Shown one piece after another: positions 9,271-17,111 of a stretch of DNA of 64,000 nt (positions are counted from its first letter, which is position 1; the number at the start of each line of letters is the position of its first letter). The notes beneath the pieces were generated by a model, which was not told the origin of the DNA, ran no database searches, and saw only the letters and a program-made list of their open reading frames with translations. Position numbers and translations under genes: made by a program. Location of the stretch: NCBI GenBank assembly GCA_964430305.1, contig CAYSEX010000003.1, positions 20,400-84,399 of the forward strand, written 5' to 3'. The stretch is from CAIZGX01 sp964430305 (lineage in GTDB: Bacteria; Bacteroidota; Bacteroidia; Flavobacteriales_D; Sanyastnellaceae).

Positions 9271-9889
9271 AATTCTAGGTTTAATAATTGTCATTGTTCA
9301 TTTCTTCGGTTTACTGGGTATTATTTGGATGCCCGATCGCTTTCTCCCCATGAGTTTTGTTTCTCTTGGCATCTGCAGTGTTTTTTTGCTTTTATCATTT
9401 GAGAATTTTAAATGGCAGCGTTTCATGACTTTTCTGCTAGCCGCACTCGCAGGTTTTGCCATAGAAGTTGTAGGTATTAAATCGGGGAAGTTATTCGGCA
9501 TGTATGCATATGGTGAAAATTTGGGTCCAAAGCTTTTCGAAGTACCCATTGTAATTGGATTGAATTGGGCGGCCTTGTTGCTCATATCTCAGCAGGTGGT
9601 AACGCATTTATTCAATGTAAATAAACGCGTTTACAGCGCCATGCTGGTAGCCACGTTAATGACTACTTACGATTTTTTATTGGAACTCATAGCTCCTCAA
9701 TTGGATTATTGGTCATTCACAAATAGAGAATATGCACCCTTACAGAACTTCATTGCTTGGTGGGGTGTATCGTTTTTACTCTCTTTGTTTTCCTTTACAT
9801 TTTTTAGAAATAAAAACAACAACGCGTTGCTTTACGGATTCACGCAAGTTGTGTTTTTTGTATTGTTGGAATTTGCGTTGATTCTTTAA
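9263..9889 (+). CDS. CruF-like carotenoid biosynthesis membrane protein (DUF422)
   Basis: 208 residues with about seven hydrophobic membrane segments. GFAIEVVGIKSGKLFGMYAYGE (split between two helices) carries the conserved E-xxG...G-xY of DUF422/CruF proteins, followed by NWAALLL, TTYDFLLELIAP and YAPLQNFIAWWG. CruF hydrates the psi end of carotenoids. The start overlaps the desaturase gene by 8 nt, so both are one operon and probably act on the same carotenoid. It overlaps the convergent ligA stop by 4 nt. Confidence 0.8.
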   Translation: MSRILGLIIVIVHFFGLLGIIWMPDRFLPMSFVSLGICSVFLLLSFENFKWQRFMTFLLAALAGFAIEVVGIKSGKLFGMYAYGENLGPKLFEVPIVIGLNWAALLLISQQVVTHLFNVNKRVYSAMLVATLMTTYDFLLELIAPQLDYWSFTNREYAPLQNFIAWWGVSFLLSLFSFTFFRNKNNNALLYGFTQVVFFVLLEFALIL

Positions 9890-11937
9890 TTCACTTTTGA
9901 ACGCAAGTCATGCTCGCTCAATATGGCAATTTTTAAATCTTCTGCTTTTTTCAATTTAGCAGGCCCCATATCTGCTCCGGCAACAACGAAAGAGGTTTTG
10001 CTAGAAATACTTCCGCTTACTTTCCCACCATTCTTTTCAATGAATTCTTTTATTCCATCACGAGTAAACGTTTCAAATGTTCCACTGACAACAATAGATA
10101 GGCCACTGAGCGCATTGGAATGAAGTGCATGAGCAGATTCATCAATAGACATCTGACACTGCGCATCAATTAATTTTTGAAGAAAATGAATGTTTTTTTC
10201 TTGCTTGAACCAATGCACAAAACTATCGGCAATGATTTCACCCACTTCGTCAATGGTCAGTAATTGTTCAAATGTTGCGATTTTGCATTCCTCAATGTTT
10301 TTCAATGCTTTCGCAATTTTCTTGGCTACGGTTTCACCAACATGTCGAATTCCAAGTGCAAAAAGTAAACGTTCGAAAGGAACTTGCTTGCTATTTTCAA
10401 TACCAAGAATAAGGTTCTCTACGCTTTTCTGCTGCAATGATCTACGCTTCATGTCATCGTCACTTCCCACATTAAATTCTAGACCTAACAATTCCTCAGA
10501 GCGCAATGCGTATAAATCGCCAGCATCTTGAATCATGCGTTGAGCAAGAAGTCCTGCAACAGTCTCTGAGCCGAGCCCATCAATGTTCATTGCTTTGCGC
10601 GAAATAAAGTGTTCAATTTTCCCAAGAACTTGCGGTGGACAGTGTAGCTCGTTTGGACAATAATGAAGTGCTTCACCTTCATTTCGAACCAACGGCGTTT
10701 GGCATTCAGGGCAATGTGAAATGTAGTTGTGTGAAGAAGAATGGCTTCTGGGTTTACTTAAATCTACACCCGTTACTTTCGGAATAATTTCGCCGCCCTT
10801 TTCAACCCAAACAAAATCACCTTCTCGAATGTCAAGTTTTTCTATTTGATCTGCGTTATGCAATGACGCCCGTTTTACCGTTGTTCCCGCAAGGAAAACA
10901 GGTGTAAGATTGGCAACCGGGGTAATGGCTCCTGTTCTTCCAACTTGATAGGTAATTTTCTCAAGTTGTGTAGAAACACTTTCTGCTTTGAATTTATAGG
11001 CAATGGCCCAGCGTGGACTTTTAGCTGTCATTCCAAGTTCGTCCCACAGTTGGGTATCATTCACTTTAATTACAATTCCGTCAATTTCGAATGGTAGTTC
11101 GGTTCTATGAATATCCCAATACGAGATGAAATCGATAATTCCATCAACTGTTTTCGAGGTTTCAATCATGCGCTTGCTAGCATTGGGTACTTTAAACCCC
11201 CATTGAGCGGCCTCTTGAACACGTTCACTATGAAGTGTGCTTTGTACGTTTTCGGCCAAAACAAAATAGAGGTAACAGTCTAAATTGCGTTTTGCAACAG
11301 CGGCAGAATCTTGCTGTTTCAAGGTGCCTGCACACGTATTTCTTGGATTCGCATACCGTTCTTCACCGGCTTCAGCGCGTTCTTCATTCAATTTTTGAAA
11401 TACAGCTTTGGGCATGAAAATCTCTCCTCGAATTTCAAACTCATTCGGATAATTGCCAGAAAGTGATAGGGGAATGGCCTTAATTGTTTTGGCATTTTGA
11501 ACCACATCTTCACCCACTTGTCCATCGCCACGAGTAAGAGCTCGAATTAATTTCCCCTTTTCATACCACAGTGCAATGGCTACACCGTCGTATTTCAATT
11601 CCATGACAAACTCTATTTCTTTACCTGCCAATGCAATGGCTCTAGAAGCCCATTCTTGGATCTCTTCTTTGTTGTATGAATTAGATAAAGAAAGCATGGC
11701 AGACTTGTGCGGTACTTTCTCAAACTTATCTGTAATGTCTCCACCAACACGTTGGGTAGGAGAGAACGGGTTTTTAAATTGTGGAAACTGATTTTCAAGT
11801 TGCTCCAATTCGCGAAGCAAGAAATCAAATTGCTGGTCAGAGATGAGCGGTGCATTTAGCACATAATACCTGTGGTTGTGTTCGTGAAGTTGACTGCTTA
11901 ATTCTTCAATTCGAAACTGCGCTTCTAATTCATTCAT
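9886..11937 (-). CDS. ligA: NAD-dependent DNA ligase LigA
   Basis: Seals nicks in replication and repair using NAD+. 683 residues, normal for LigA. Domain Ia (HNHRYYVLNAPLISD, binding NMN), the adenylation domain with KYDGVA and active Lys near residue 115, the OB fold (VGRTGAITPVAN), a four-Cys zinc finger (CPEC...C...C) near residues 405-430, the helix-hairpin-helix region (GIRHVGETVAKKIA), and a C-terminal BRCT domain (GLSIVVSGTFETF) are all visible. It starts 9 nt after the upstream minus-strand gene. Confidence 0.97.
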   Translation of the reverse strand: MNELEAQFRIEELSSQLHEHNHRYYVLNAPLISDQQFDFLLRELEQLENQFPQFKNPFSPTQRVGGDITDKFEKVPHKSAMLSLSNSYNKEEIQEWASRAIALAGKEIEFVMELKYDGVAIALWYEKGKLIRALTRGDGQVGEDVVQNAKTIKAIPLSLSGNYPNEFEIRGEIFMPKAVFQKLNEERAEAGEERYANPRNTCAGTLKQQDSAAVAKRNLDCYLYFVLAENVQSTLHSERVQEAAQWGFKVPNASKRMIETSKTVDGIIDFISYWDIHRTELPFEIDGIVIKVNDTQLWDELGMTAKSPRWAIAYKFKAESVSTQLEKITYQVGRTGAITPVANLTPVFLAGTTVKRASLHNADQIEKLDIREGDFVWVEKGGEIIPKVTGVDLSKPRSHSSSHNYISHCPECQTPLVRNEGEALHYCPNELHCPPQVLGKIEHFISRKAMNIDGLGSETVAGLLAQRMIQDAGDLYALRSEELLGLEFNVGSDDDMKRRSLQQKSVENLILGIENSKQVPFERLLFALGIRHVGETVAKKIAKALKNIEECKIATFEQLLTIDEVGEIIADSFVHWFKQEKNIHFLQKLIDAQCQMSIDESAHALHSNALSGLSIVVSGTFETFTRDGIKEFIEKNGGKVSGSISSKTSFVVAGADMGPAKLKKAEDLKIAILSEHDLRSKVN

Positions 11938-11946
11938 GAATTTCTA

Positions 11947-12585
11947 TTAATAGCGTTTGCGTATGTCTTTGTTCCAAAAACCACGAACCATTTTCAACGG
12001 CTGAATTCGAAATTTAAGCAAAAGAACGGGTGCGTTGTAAATGGGCTTTAATTCTTCAGGAGCATTATTGGTATATCGGTATCCAATTCCGCCACCTACA
12101 GAGATAAAATAGGTGAGATGTCTGTAGAAGGTTGATGAGAACTCAGTGAGTTGAATGGGTTCATCGTAATGTCCAGATGAACCATTTTCGTATAAATAGT
12201 CACCTTCTACTTTGCCGCTTCCTAGATGAACTGTGGCGCTCCATTCGTATTTTTTACTGAAGTGAAGAACACGTTCGTAGTACATGCTCCAATAGTTCAT
12301 TTTTAAATTTGCACTTGTAATGGTATTTGAAATTTCGTTGAGTGAAGTTGTTTCAACACCATTTGACAGTGAATAGTAACCAATTCCAAATCTGTTCACA
12401 CGTCGTATTTCAACTCCAGCACGAATTCCACCTAATCGAGCGCCCTGGCTACTGACTAGGGTCTGCCTTCCGTCCAAAACAAATTCGGGTTTAATTAATG
12501 GGTAGTCAGATTTATTGGGCTTTTCCTCTTGTGCAAGGGTAAGGATTGAAACAAGAAAAGAGCAAATAAAAAGAAGGTGTTTCAT
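11947..12585 (-). CDS. Hypothetical secreted/outer-membrane beta-rich protein
   Basis: 212 residues. The ATG at 12585 gives a clean signal peptide (MKHLLFICSFLVSILTLAQ). A longer open frame to 12726 runs into the divergent helicase gene and lacks a signal, and a -7 box TACTTTTG ends 4 nt before the 12585 ATG, so that start is preferred. The mature part alternates hydrophobic and polar residues with many aromatics (FGIGYYSLSNG, MNYWSMYYERVLHF, FISVGGGIGYRY), typical of a small outer-membrane beta-barrel. Function unknown; it lies just upstream of ligA, 9 nt away. Confidence 0.65.
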   Translation of the reverse strand: MKHLLFICSFLVSILTLAQEEKPNKSDYPLIKPEFVLDGRQTLVSSQGARLGGIRAGVEIRRVNRFGIGYYSLSNGVETTSLNEISNTITSANLKMNYWSMYYERVLHFSKKYEWSATVHLGSGKVEGDYLYENGSSGHYDEPIQLTEFSSTFYRHLTYFISVGGGIGYRYTNNAPEELKPIYNAPVLLLKFRIQPLKMVRGFWNKDIRKRY

Positions 12586-12589
12586 GCAA

Positions 12590-12597
12590 CAAAAGTA
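12590..12597 (-). promoter_or_regulatory. -7 element of the secreted protein/ligA unit
   Basis: TACTTTTG, exact consensus, separated by 4 nt (TTGC) from the ATG at 12585. Predicts a leaderless mRNA and supports that start. Confidence 0.55.
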
Positions 12598-12628
12598 AGA
12601 AAGATGAGCAAGAATAAAGAATATAGTC

Positions 12629-12636
12629 GACCTTTG
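12629..12636 (+). promoter_or_regulatory. Probable -7 element of the DEAD-box helicase gene
   Basis: GACCTTTG, one mismatch to TAnnTTTG, 4 nt (TTCT) before the ATG at 12641. The spacing equals that of the exact-match genes. Confidence 0.4.
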
Positions 12637-12640
12637 TTCT

Positions 12641-13855
12641 ATGACAGAAGCGAAAGCGTTTTCAGATTTAAACTTAAGTCCTTCGGTGGTTGAAGGAATT
12701 GAATCCATGGGATTTAAAAAGGCCACTCCAATTCAAGAACAAGCCATACCCGTTATTTGTGCGGGTAAGGATGTGTTGGGAATTGCACAGACGGGAACAG
12801 GAAAAACAGCTGCTTTTTTACTTCCCATTTTATCAAAAATTATTGAGAAAAAAGATCGGTCTAAAGTTTCGGCTCTCATTGTAGTTCCAACCCGAGAACT
12901 TGCTGTTCAAATAGATCAAGCTATTCAAGCATATGCCTATTTCACAGACATTTCCAGCATGGCTATTTATGGAGGTAGCGACGGAAAGGTTTTCACTCAA
13001 GAAAAACATGCGTTAACTTCAGGAACAGACATTATCATTGCTACACCAGGGAGGTTGGTGTCACACTTGAATTTGGGATATGTGAATTTTTCTGAATTGG
13101 ATTATTTAATATTAGACGAAGCCGACCGTATGTTAGACATGGGATTTATTCCAGATATTCGTCGCATCATGGGATTTTGTGGTGATCATCGGCAAAACTT
13201 ATTGTTTTCAGCAACCATGCCTGATACAATTTTTTCATTGTCAAGAACCATGTTAAAAGATCCGGTTGTGATTAATATAGCCCTATCAAAGCCACCGAGT
13301 AATGTAAAACAAGGGGCTTACGTTGTTTTTCAAGAGCAAAAGCTTCCCGTATTGTTGTGGTGCATTGAGAATAGAAAGGAAAAAAGTATGGTCATTTTCA
13401 GCAGTACCAAACAGGGGGTACTGAAAGTGTATCAATCGCTGTTGAAGCGGAAGTTGAGCGTGGTCATGATAAGTTCAGATTTAGAACAGATGGAGCGAGA
13501 AAAGGCGTTGAATGATTTCCGAAATGGACAAGCAAAGATATTAGTGGCTACAGATGTGGTGAGCAGAGGTATTGATATTAAAGGAATTGATGTGGTTATT
13601 AATGTTGATGTTCCAGCAGATGCCGAAGATTATGTGCACAGAATTGGAAGAACGGGAAGAGCGGAAGCATTTGGAGAGGCGTTTACTTTTGTTGCTCCTG
13701 ATGATCAAATTAAATTTAAGAAAATTGAAATGTTGATTGGAAGTGATGTTGAAAAGTGCAAAATAGATGAACAATTTGGAGTTGTTCCAACTTATGATCC
13801 GAAGGTTCAATCCAATAAAAAGAGAAGACCATTCAAAGGAAAATCAAAGCGATGA
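12641..13855 (+). CDS. DEAD-box ATP-dependent RNA helicase (RhlE-like)
   Basis: 404 residues with all core motifs in order: Q motif (GFKKATPIQEQAIP), motif I AQTGTGKTAA, Ia PTRELAVQ, TPGRL, motif II DEAD, motif III SAT, then in the second RecA domain IFSSTKQG, ATDVVSRGID and HRIGRTGRA. A short basic tail (KKRRPFKGKSKR) would bind RNA. It unwinds RNA duplexes, probably in ribosome assembly, RNA decay or cold adaptation. The stop overlaps the ATG of the repeat-protein gene by 4 nt. Confidence 0.93.
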   Translation: MTEAKAFSDLNLSPSVVEGIESMGFKKATPIQEQAIPVICAGKDVLGIAQTGTGKTAAFLLPILSKIIEKKDRSKVSALIVVPTRELAVQIDQAIQAYAYFTDISSMAIYGGSDGKVFTQEKHALTSGTDIIIATPGRLVSHLNLGYVNFSELDYLILDEADRMLDMGFIPDIRRIMGFCGDHRQNLLFSATMPDTIFSLSRTMLKDPVVINIALSKPPSNVKQGAYVVFQEQKLPVLLWCIENRKEKSMVIFSSTKQGVLKVYQSLLKRKLSVVMISSDLEQMEREKALNDFRNGQAKILVATDVVSRGIDIKGIDVVINVDVPADAEDYVHRIGRTGRAEAFGEAFTFVAPDDQIKFKKIEMLIGSDVEKCKIDEQFGVVPTYDPKVQSNKKRRPFKGKSKR

Positions 13856-14250
13856 AGAATATTTTTTTTATTTTATTTCTTGCCTGTGCTGCTCATTTGT
13901 CTGCACAGCGAGTGCAAAACGATAGCTATAGCACGGTGGGGTATATTAACTCAGACGGTAGAGTTCAAAGCAGCAGTTATAGTACGTTGGGATACATCAA
14001 TCAAGATGGCCGAATTCAAGACGCTAGTTACAGAACCATTGGGTATTGGGATCATAATGGACGTATTCAAGATGGAAGTTATAGAACCATTGGTTACGTT
14101 AACGATGGAAGGGTGCAGGATTCTAATTACAGCACTATTGGTTACGTTGAAAACGGTAGAATTCAAAATTCAAGTTATTCTACGGTTGGCCATTATGAAG
14201 GTGTTCCCGTTCGCTTTGTAGCAATGGCGTGGTTTTTCTTTTTCTTTTAA
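13852..14250 (+). CDS. Small secreted protein of ~16-residue tandem repeats (5-fold beta-flower-like)
   Basis: 132 residues. After a signal peptide (cleavage near AHLSAQ) come five repeats of the pattern [SN]Y-x-T-[VLI]-G-Y-...-[DN]-G-R-[VI]-Q plus a closing partial unit (SYSTVGHYEG), then a very aromatic C-terminus ending in five Phe. Repeat length is 15-17 residues and the units differ at the DNA level, so they are old rather than freshly duplicated. I recall a Bacteroidota family called 5-fold beta-flower protein with this look, in which each repeat forms a petal; this name is from memory. ATG overlaps the helicase stop by 4 nt. Its role is unknown. Confidence 0.75.
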   Translation: MKNIFFILFLACAAHLSAQRVQNDSYSTVGYINSDGRVQSSSYSTLGYINQDGRIQDASYRTIGYWDHNGRIQDGSYRTIGYVNDGRVQDSNYSTIGYVENGRIQNSSYSTVGHYEGVPVRFVAMAWFFFFF

Positions 14251-14657
14251 GGTGTAGCACTAACCCAATGGGATCCGTCTTCATGGAATTCTTTTTTCCA
14301 AATCGGAGCAGACTTCTTTAGTTCATTCATAAGCTCTGCGCACGCAATAAAGGCGTGGTCTCGGTGCGCTGCATACACTGCCGCAATAACAGCACATTCA
14401 CCAGGAAGTACACGGCCAATTCTGTGATGTAGAACAAGGGCGTGTAGATCATATTTTTCATGAAGACTTGTTGCAATGCGCTTCATTTCGTTCATAAACA
14501 ACGTCTCGTACGCTTCAAACTCTAGATAGAGAATTTGTTTTCCTTTGTTTGGGGAGCGCACTATACCTTCAAAAATAACTTCTGCTCCTGAATCTGCAGA
14601 TCGAAACGGAGATTCAAAAGTTATACCGGTTGAATATAATTGGAATGACGTTTTCAT
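14247..14657 (-). CDS. moaE: Molybdopterin synthase catalytic subunit MoaE
   Basis: 136 residues, normal length. MoaE joins the thiocarboxylated MoaD to insert two sulfurs into cyclic pyranopterin monophosphate, forming molybdopterin. Family motifs: GAEVIFEGIVRSPNKGK, LEFEAYETLF, LHHRIGRVLPGE and the C-terminal SAPIWKKE with the active-site lysines. It overlaps moaD by 4 nt. Confidence 0.93.
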   Translation of the reverse strand: MKTSFQLYSTGITFESPFRSADSGAEVIFEGIVRSPNKGKQILYLEFEAYETLFMNEMKRIATSLHEKYDLHALVLHHRIGRVLPGECAVIAAVYAAHRDHAFIACAELMNELKKSAPIWKKEFHEDGSHWVSATP

Positions 14658-14896
14658 CCGCCGCTTACTGGTGGTATAAGAGCAATATGAACACCTTCAT
14701 GTTCAATGAGGTCGGTGCCGTTAGCGAATGAATGATTAATGGCAACCCGAATTGGAGAGTGAACGAACATGGGGAATTTCTCTTTAAATGCTACAACAAC
14801 ATCTTCACATGTAATTCTTGGTTGATTAAATTCAAGCCAACAAGAAGAACCAATAGATTCTCTGAGCATAGCATATAAGTGAACTTCGATCTTCAT
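14654..14896 (-). CDS. moaD: Molybdopterin synthase sulfur carrier subunit MoaD
   Basis: 80 residues with a ubiquitin-like fold pattern and the diagnostic C-terminus PPVSGG, whose terminal Gly becomes the thiocarboxylate sulfur donor. It overlaps moaE by 4 nt and follows the TSUP transporter by 4 nt. Other Moco genes are not in the window. Confidence 0.9.
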   Translation of the reverse strand: MKIEVHLYAMLRESIGSSCWLEFNQPRITCEDVVVAFKEKFPMFVHSPIRVAINHSFANGTDLIEHEGVHIALIPPVSGG

Positions 14897-14900
14897 TGAC

Positions 14901-15641
14901 TTAGCGAATTAACAACCGAAAAGCAGCGACTACCAAAATAACGGACGTAATTATTTTTAAATGGGTGGTATTCATTTTCAATCTTAAAATGGAGTTGCCA
15001 ATGAATCCGCCAACAATTACAACAGGAACGAGAAGAAAAAGTGTTGCGTCAAATTCTTCAAAATTGGGTAGGTTTGCCCCCATTGCAACAAATGAATTTA
15101 CTGCAATGAAAGCTGTTGTAATTGTTGCTGCAGATTTATTCTTCGCATATGAAGTGAAGTGTAAGATAGGAGCCAGATAAACACCGCCGCCTATTCCGGT
15201 GATACCCGATAAAAATCCGAAAATGCTTGCGAATGGATAAATTGAATTCGTGGGGAGATTTGGATTTATTTTATTGAATAACAACGGAAGTAATATGGCA
15301 ATTGCTGCTAGAAGCAAACCATATCCGAGCCAGATCAGAAATGTTTCATTTTGAATTTTCAATGACGCAGCAAGAAATGCAAAGGGTGATGAGCAGAGGA
15401 GTATCAAGAGAAGTTTTTTCCAAGGGAAAAAAGTATGATTAAATCGAGCGAGTTGAATGAATCCGAGAAGCGCAACTGTTCCGTTACAGAGCAGAGCAAT
15501 GAATTTGAATTGAGGAACAGGTATGGAAAGAGTATAGAAAGTTCCGCTAAGAATGGCAAGGTAAAGGCTGCCTCCACCAAAACCTGCGGAAGCATATATT
15601 AGAGCTACAATAAAGAAACAAATGCATAGAGCAAACCACAT
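14901..15641 (-). CDS. TSUP-family (TauE/SafE) membrane transporter
   Basis: 246 residues and about eight hydrophobic segments. YASAGFGGGSLYLA near the N-terminus and GFLSGITGIGGGVYLAPIL in the second half are the paired glycine-rich motifs of TauE/SafE permeases, which move sulfur-containing anions such as sulfite or sulfoacetate. The ATG at 15641 is chosen because it opens with a membrane segment (MWFALCICFFIVALIYAS) and leaves 4 nt to the upstream gene; a longer frame to 15722 would overlap that gene. Placement next to moaD and moaE suggests a sulfur or molybdenum-enzyme link, but this is inference. Confidence 0.85.
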   Translation of the reverse strand: MWFALCICFFIVALIYASAGFGGGSLYLAILSGTFYTLSIPVPQFKFIALLCNGTVALLGFIQLARFNHTFFPWKKLLLILLCSSPFAFLAASLKIQNETFLIWLGYGLLLAAIAILLPLLFNKINPNLPTNSIYPFASIFGFLSGITGIGGGVYLAPILHFTSYAKNKSAATITTAFIAVNSFVAMGANLPNFEEFDATLFLLVPVVIVGGFIGNSILRLKMNTTHLKIITSVILVVAAFRLLIR

Positions 15642-15645
15642 GATC

Positions 15646-16143
15646 TTATTTTGGGCTATAGTTCGACATGGAGAGTTCTTTAAAGGTTTTCCATCCGTTT
15701 TTAGTCTTGAAGCTATCACCAATGTTTAGTACATATTCGAAACCATTGTATTCAAAAATGACATCGATATAATGAGCGCCCTCTATACCGAATTCATTTC
15801 CAGGAATGACTTGAACTGATTTAAAATTGGCTTTGGACCAATCAATGTTATAGTTTCCAGCAATACGTTGCACAGATTCCATGGAAAGAACCGCCAATCC
15901 CTCCATATTTTTGTTAAGACCAATGGCTTTTCCTCTTTCAAGATTTTTTTTGTCTTCAGATAAGGTAGATTGATCTATGATATCTCCGTATTCCTCCTCA
16001 GTTAAGAAAAGGTTTTTTAATGACTTGTCATCATTTGATTTCACAGCATCAAATACCGCCTTTCCAAAATCTTCAGGGGTAGTTGGGGCCGAGTTGCAAG
16101 CAAAAAAGAGGGTCGCTGTTAAAATAAAAAAAAGGTTTTTCAT
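15646..16143 (-). CDS. Lipoprotein, NTF2/DUF4878-like in appearance, paralogue of the gene at 62469
   Basis: 165 residues with signal peptide and lipobox LFFAC (Cys at residue 16). The mature N-terminus TPEDFGKAVFDAVKSNDDKSL matches position by position the start of the lipoprotein at 62469-62990 (TPENVGKSVLEAFQSQDAEK), and both later carry an I-x-W segment followed by a strand and end with a W-K phrase, so the two are paralogues. The layout (a helix with xFxAxxxxD then strands) is that of NTF2/DUF4878-like lipoproteins. It begins 20 nt after the 3' end of tRNA-Arg on the same strand and may share its transcript. Function unknown. Confidence 0.7.
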   Translation of the reverse strand: MKNLFFILTATLFFACNSAPTTPEDFGKAVFDAVKSNDDKSLKNLFLTEEEYGDIIDQSTLSEDKKNLERGKAIGLNKNMEGLAVLSMESVQRIAGNYNIDWSKANFKSVQVIPGNEFGIEGAHYIDVIFEYNGFEYVLNIGDSFKTKNGWKTFKELSMSNYSPK

Positions 16144-16163
16144 TTTTTGTAGATTTTAGAAAG

Positions 16164-16235
16164 TGGTCCCGTCGCGAATCGAACGCGAATCCTAGGTTCC
16201 GGAGACCTATGTAATATCCATTATACTACGGGACC
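16164..16235 (-). tRNA. tRNA-Arg (CCG)
   Basis: 72-nt cloverleaf: acceptor GGTCCCG/CGGGACC, D arm GTAT/TTAC, anticodon stem TAGGT/ACCTA with loop CTCCGGA (anticodon CCG), 4-nt variable loop, T arm TCGCG/CGCGA with TTCGATT, discriminator A. No encoded CCA. A lipoprotein gene follows 20 nt downstream with no terminator between. Confidence 0.95.
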
Positions 16236-16247
16236 AATCAACAGTCG

Positions 16248-16255
16248 CAAAGATA
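16248..16255 (-). promoter_or_regulatory. -7 element of tRNA-Arg
   Basis: TATCTTTG, exact TAnnTTTG match, followed by CGAC, 12 nt before the tRNA 5' end. No clear -33 TTTG. Confidence 0.5.
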
Positions 16256-16274
16256 GTGTTCACAGGTGAAGATT

Positions 16275-17111
16275 TTACTCGACTTTCTTGATAATATCTA
16301 TAAGTTGAGAACTGAAAATTTTGGATCCATCATCATTAAGGTGATGGGAGTCATAAAATAATGAGTCATTGTAAACACCAAAATCAAATACGGTTAAATT
16401 CAATTCTTTCTCAATTTTATTAAATAATTCAGTTTCAAATAGAGACACCAGGTCATTAAAACAAGCCCGCTCTGGTCCATCTATAAGTATGACTTTGTTT
16501 TTTATTTTCAGCGAGTTTATTAACTCTTTCAGATGTTGAATTTTGATATCTGTTCTTGATGTCAATTTCGGGTTGTTCAACAGTTTTGTGTGGTATATAG
16601 AATCATATTCCCAGTTGTAATCAAATTTTGTGTTGAATTTATGATTGAATTTCATTGATCCAGATGGTTGTCTTTCATACTCCCATCGACCAGCCGATTG
16701 GTTTAGCATGTCGGTGATTTTATTGTGAATACGAAAGTTTAGAATATTTTTAATCGATGTAGGTGAATTTTGAATAGACGAGCTGTCGTTGAGCAGAAAT
16801 ATTCTTGAACTTATGTTCAAAACAATAAGATTGTTTTCGATTTTATGATCTTTCAATGCGACAATATGGTCTAGCGGAAAGGCCCCCCAAGATGATAAAT
16901 TTACTAATTCAAGATTGTTAGATGTGAAGCATTGGTCGTCAATTCCAGTTAGCATTTTGGAATCACCTATGATAACAATTTTATTTTGAATATCTTTTTC
17001 GGGGTAGTAGTAATAATTAAAACGAGAGTCATTCAATAACCAATACCTTGAAACAAGCAGAGCTGCAAGTATTATTGAGAACGGAATTGTTTTGAATAGA
17101 AATCGTTTCAT
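16275..17111 (-). CDS. SGNH-hydrolase-like membrane-anchored partner of the MBOAT acyltransferase
   Basis: 278 residues. A single N-terminal membrane segment (about residues 8-25) is followed by VIIGDSKM, the GDS block with the presumed nucleophile Ser51, and the C-terminal DSHHLNDDG gives the Asp-x-x-His block, so the protein fits the AlgJ/AlgX/DltD-like SGNH fold. It overlaps the MBOAT gene by 1 nt. In such pairs the MBOAT protein passes an acyl group across the membrane and the SGNH partner puts it on a periplasmic glycan. Acceptor unknown. It is divergent from typical family members in the middle, so the call rests on the two motifs plus context. Confidence 0.7.
   Translation of the reverse strand: MKRFLFKTIPFSIILAALLVSRYWLLNDSRFNYYYYPEKDIQNKIVIIGDSKMLTGIDDQCFTSNNLELVNLSSWGAFPLDHIVALKDHKIENNLIVLNISSRIFLLNDSSSIQNSPTSIKNILNFRIHNKITDMLNQSAGRWEYERQPSGSMKFNHKFNTKFDYNWEYDSIYHTKLLNNPKLTSRTDIKIQHLKELINSLKIKNKVILIDGPERACFNDLVSLFETELFNKIEKELNLTVFDFGVYNDSLFYDSHHLNDDGSKIFSSQLIDIIKKVE

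Noticed and set aside
12586..12726. Longer start of the secreted protein at 12726
   Set aside because: It overlaps the divergent helicase start, has no signal peptide, and the exact -7 box at 12590 sits right before the ATG at 12585.
13921..14200. CRISPR-like tandem pattern in the repeat-protein gene
   Set aside because: Units of 45-51 nt are diverged and contiguous with no spacers; they code for protein repeats.
13880..14221. Second long frame inside the repeat-protein gene on the plus strand, and one on the minus strand (13951-14166)
   Set aside because: They arise because the repeat unit keeps all frames open; codon pattern and signal peptide support only the 13852 frame.
15642..15722. 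Longer start of the TauE/SafE gene
   Set aside because: It would overlap the coding end of the upstream lipoprotein; the shorter start leaves 4 nt and opens with a membrane helix.
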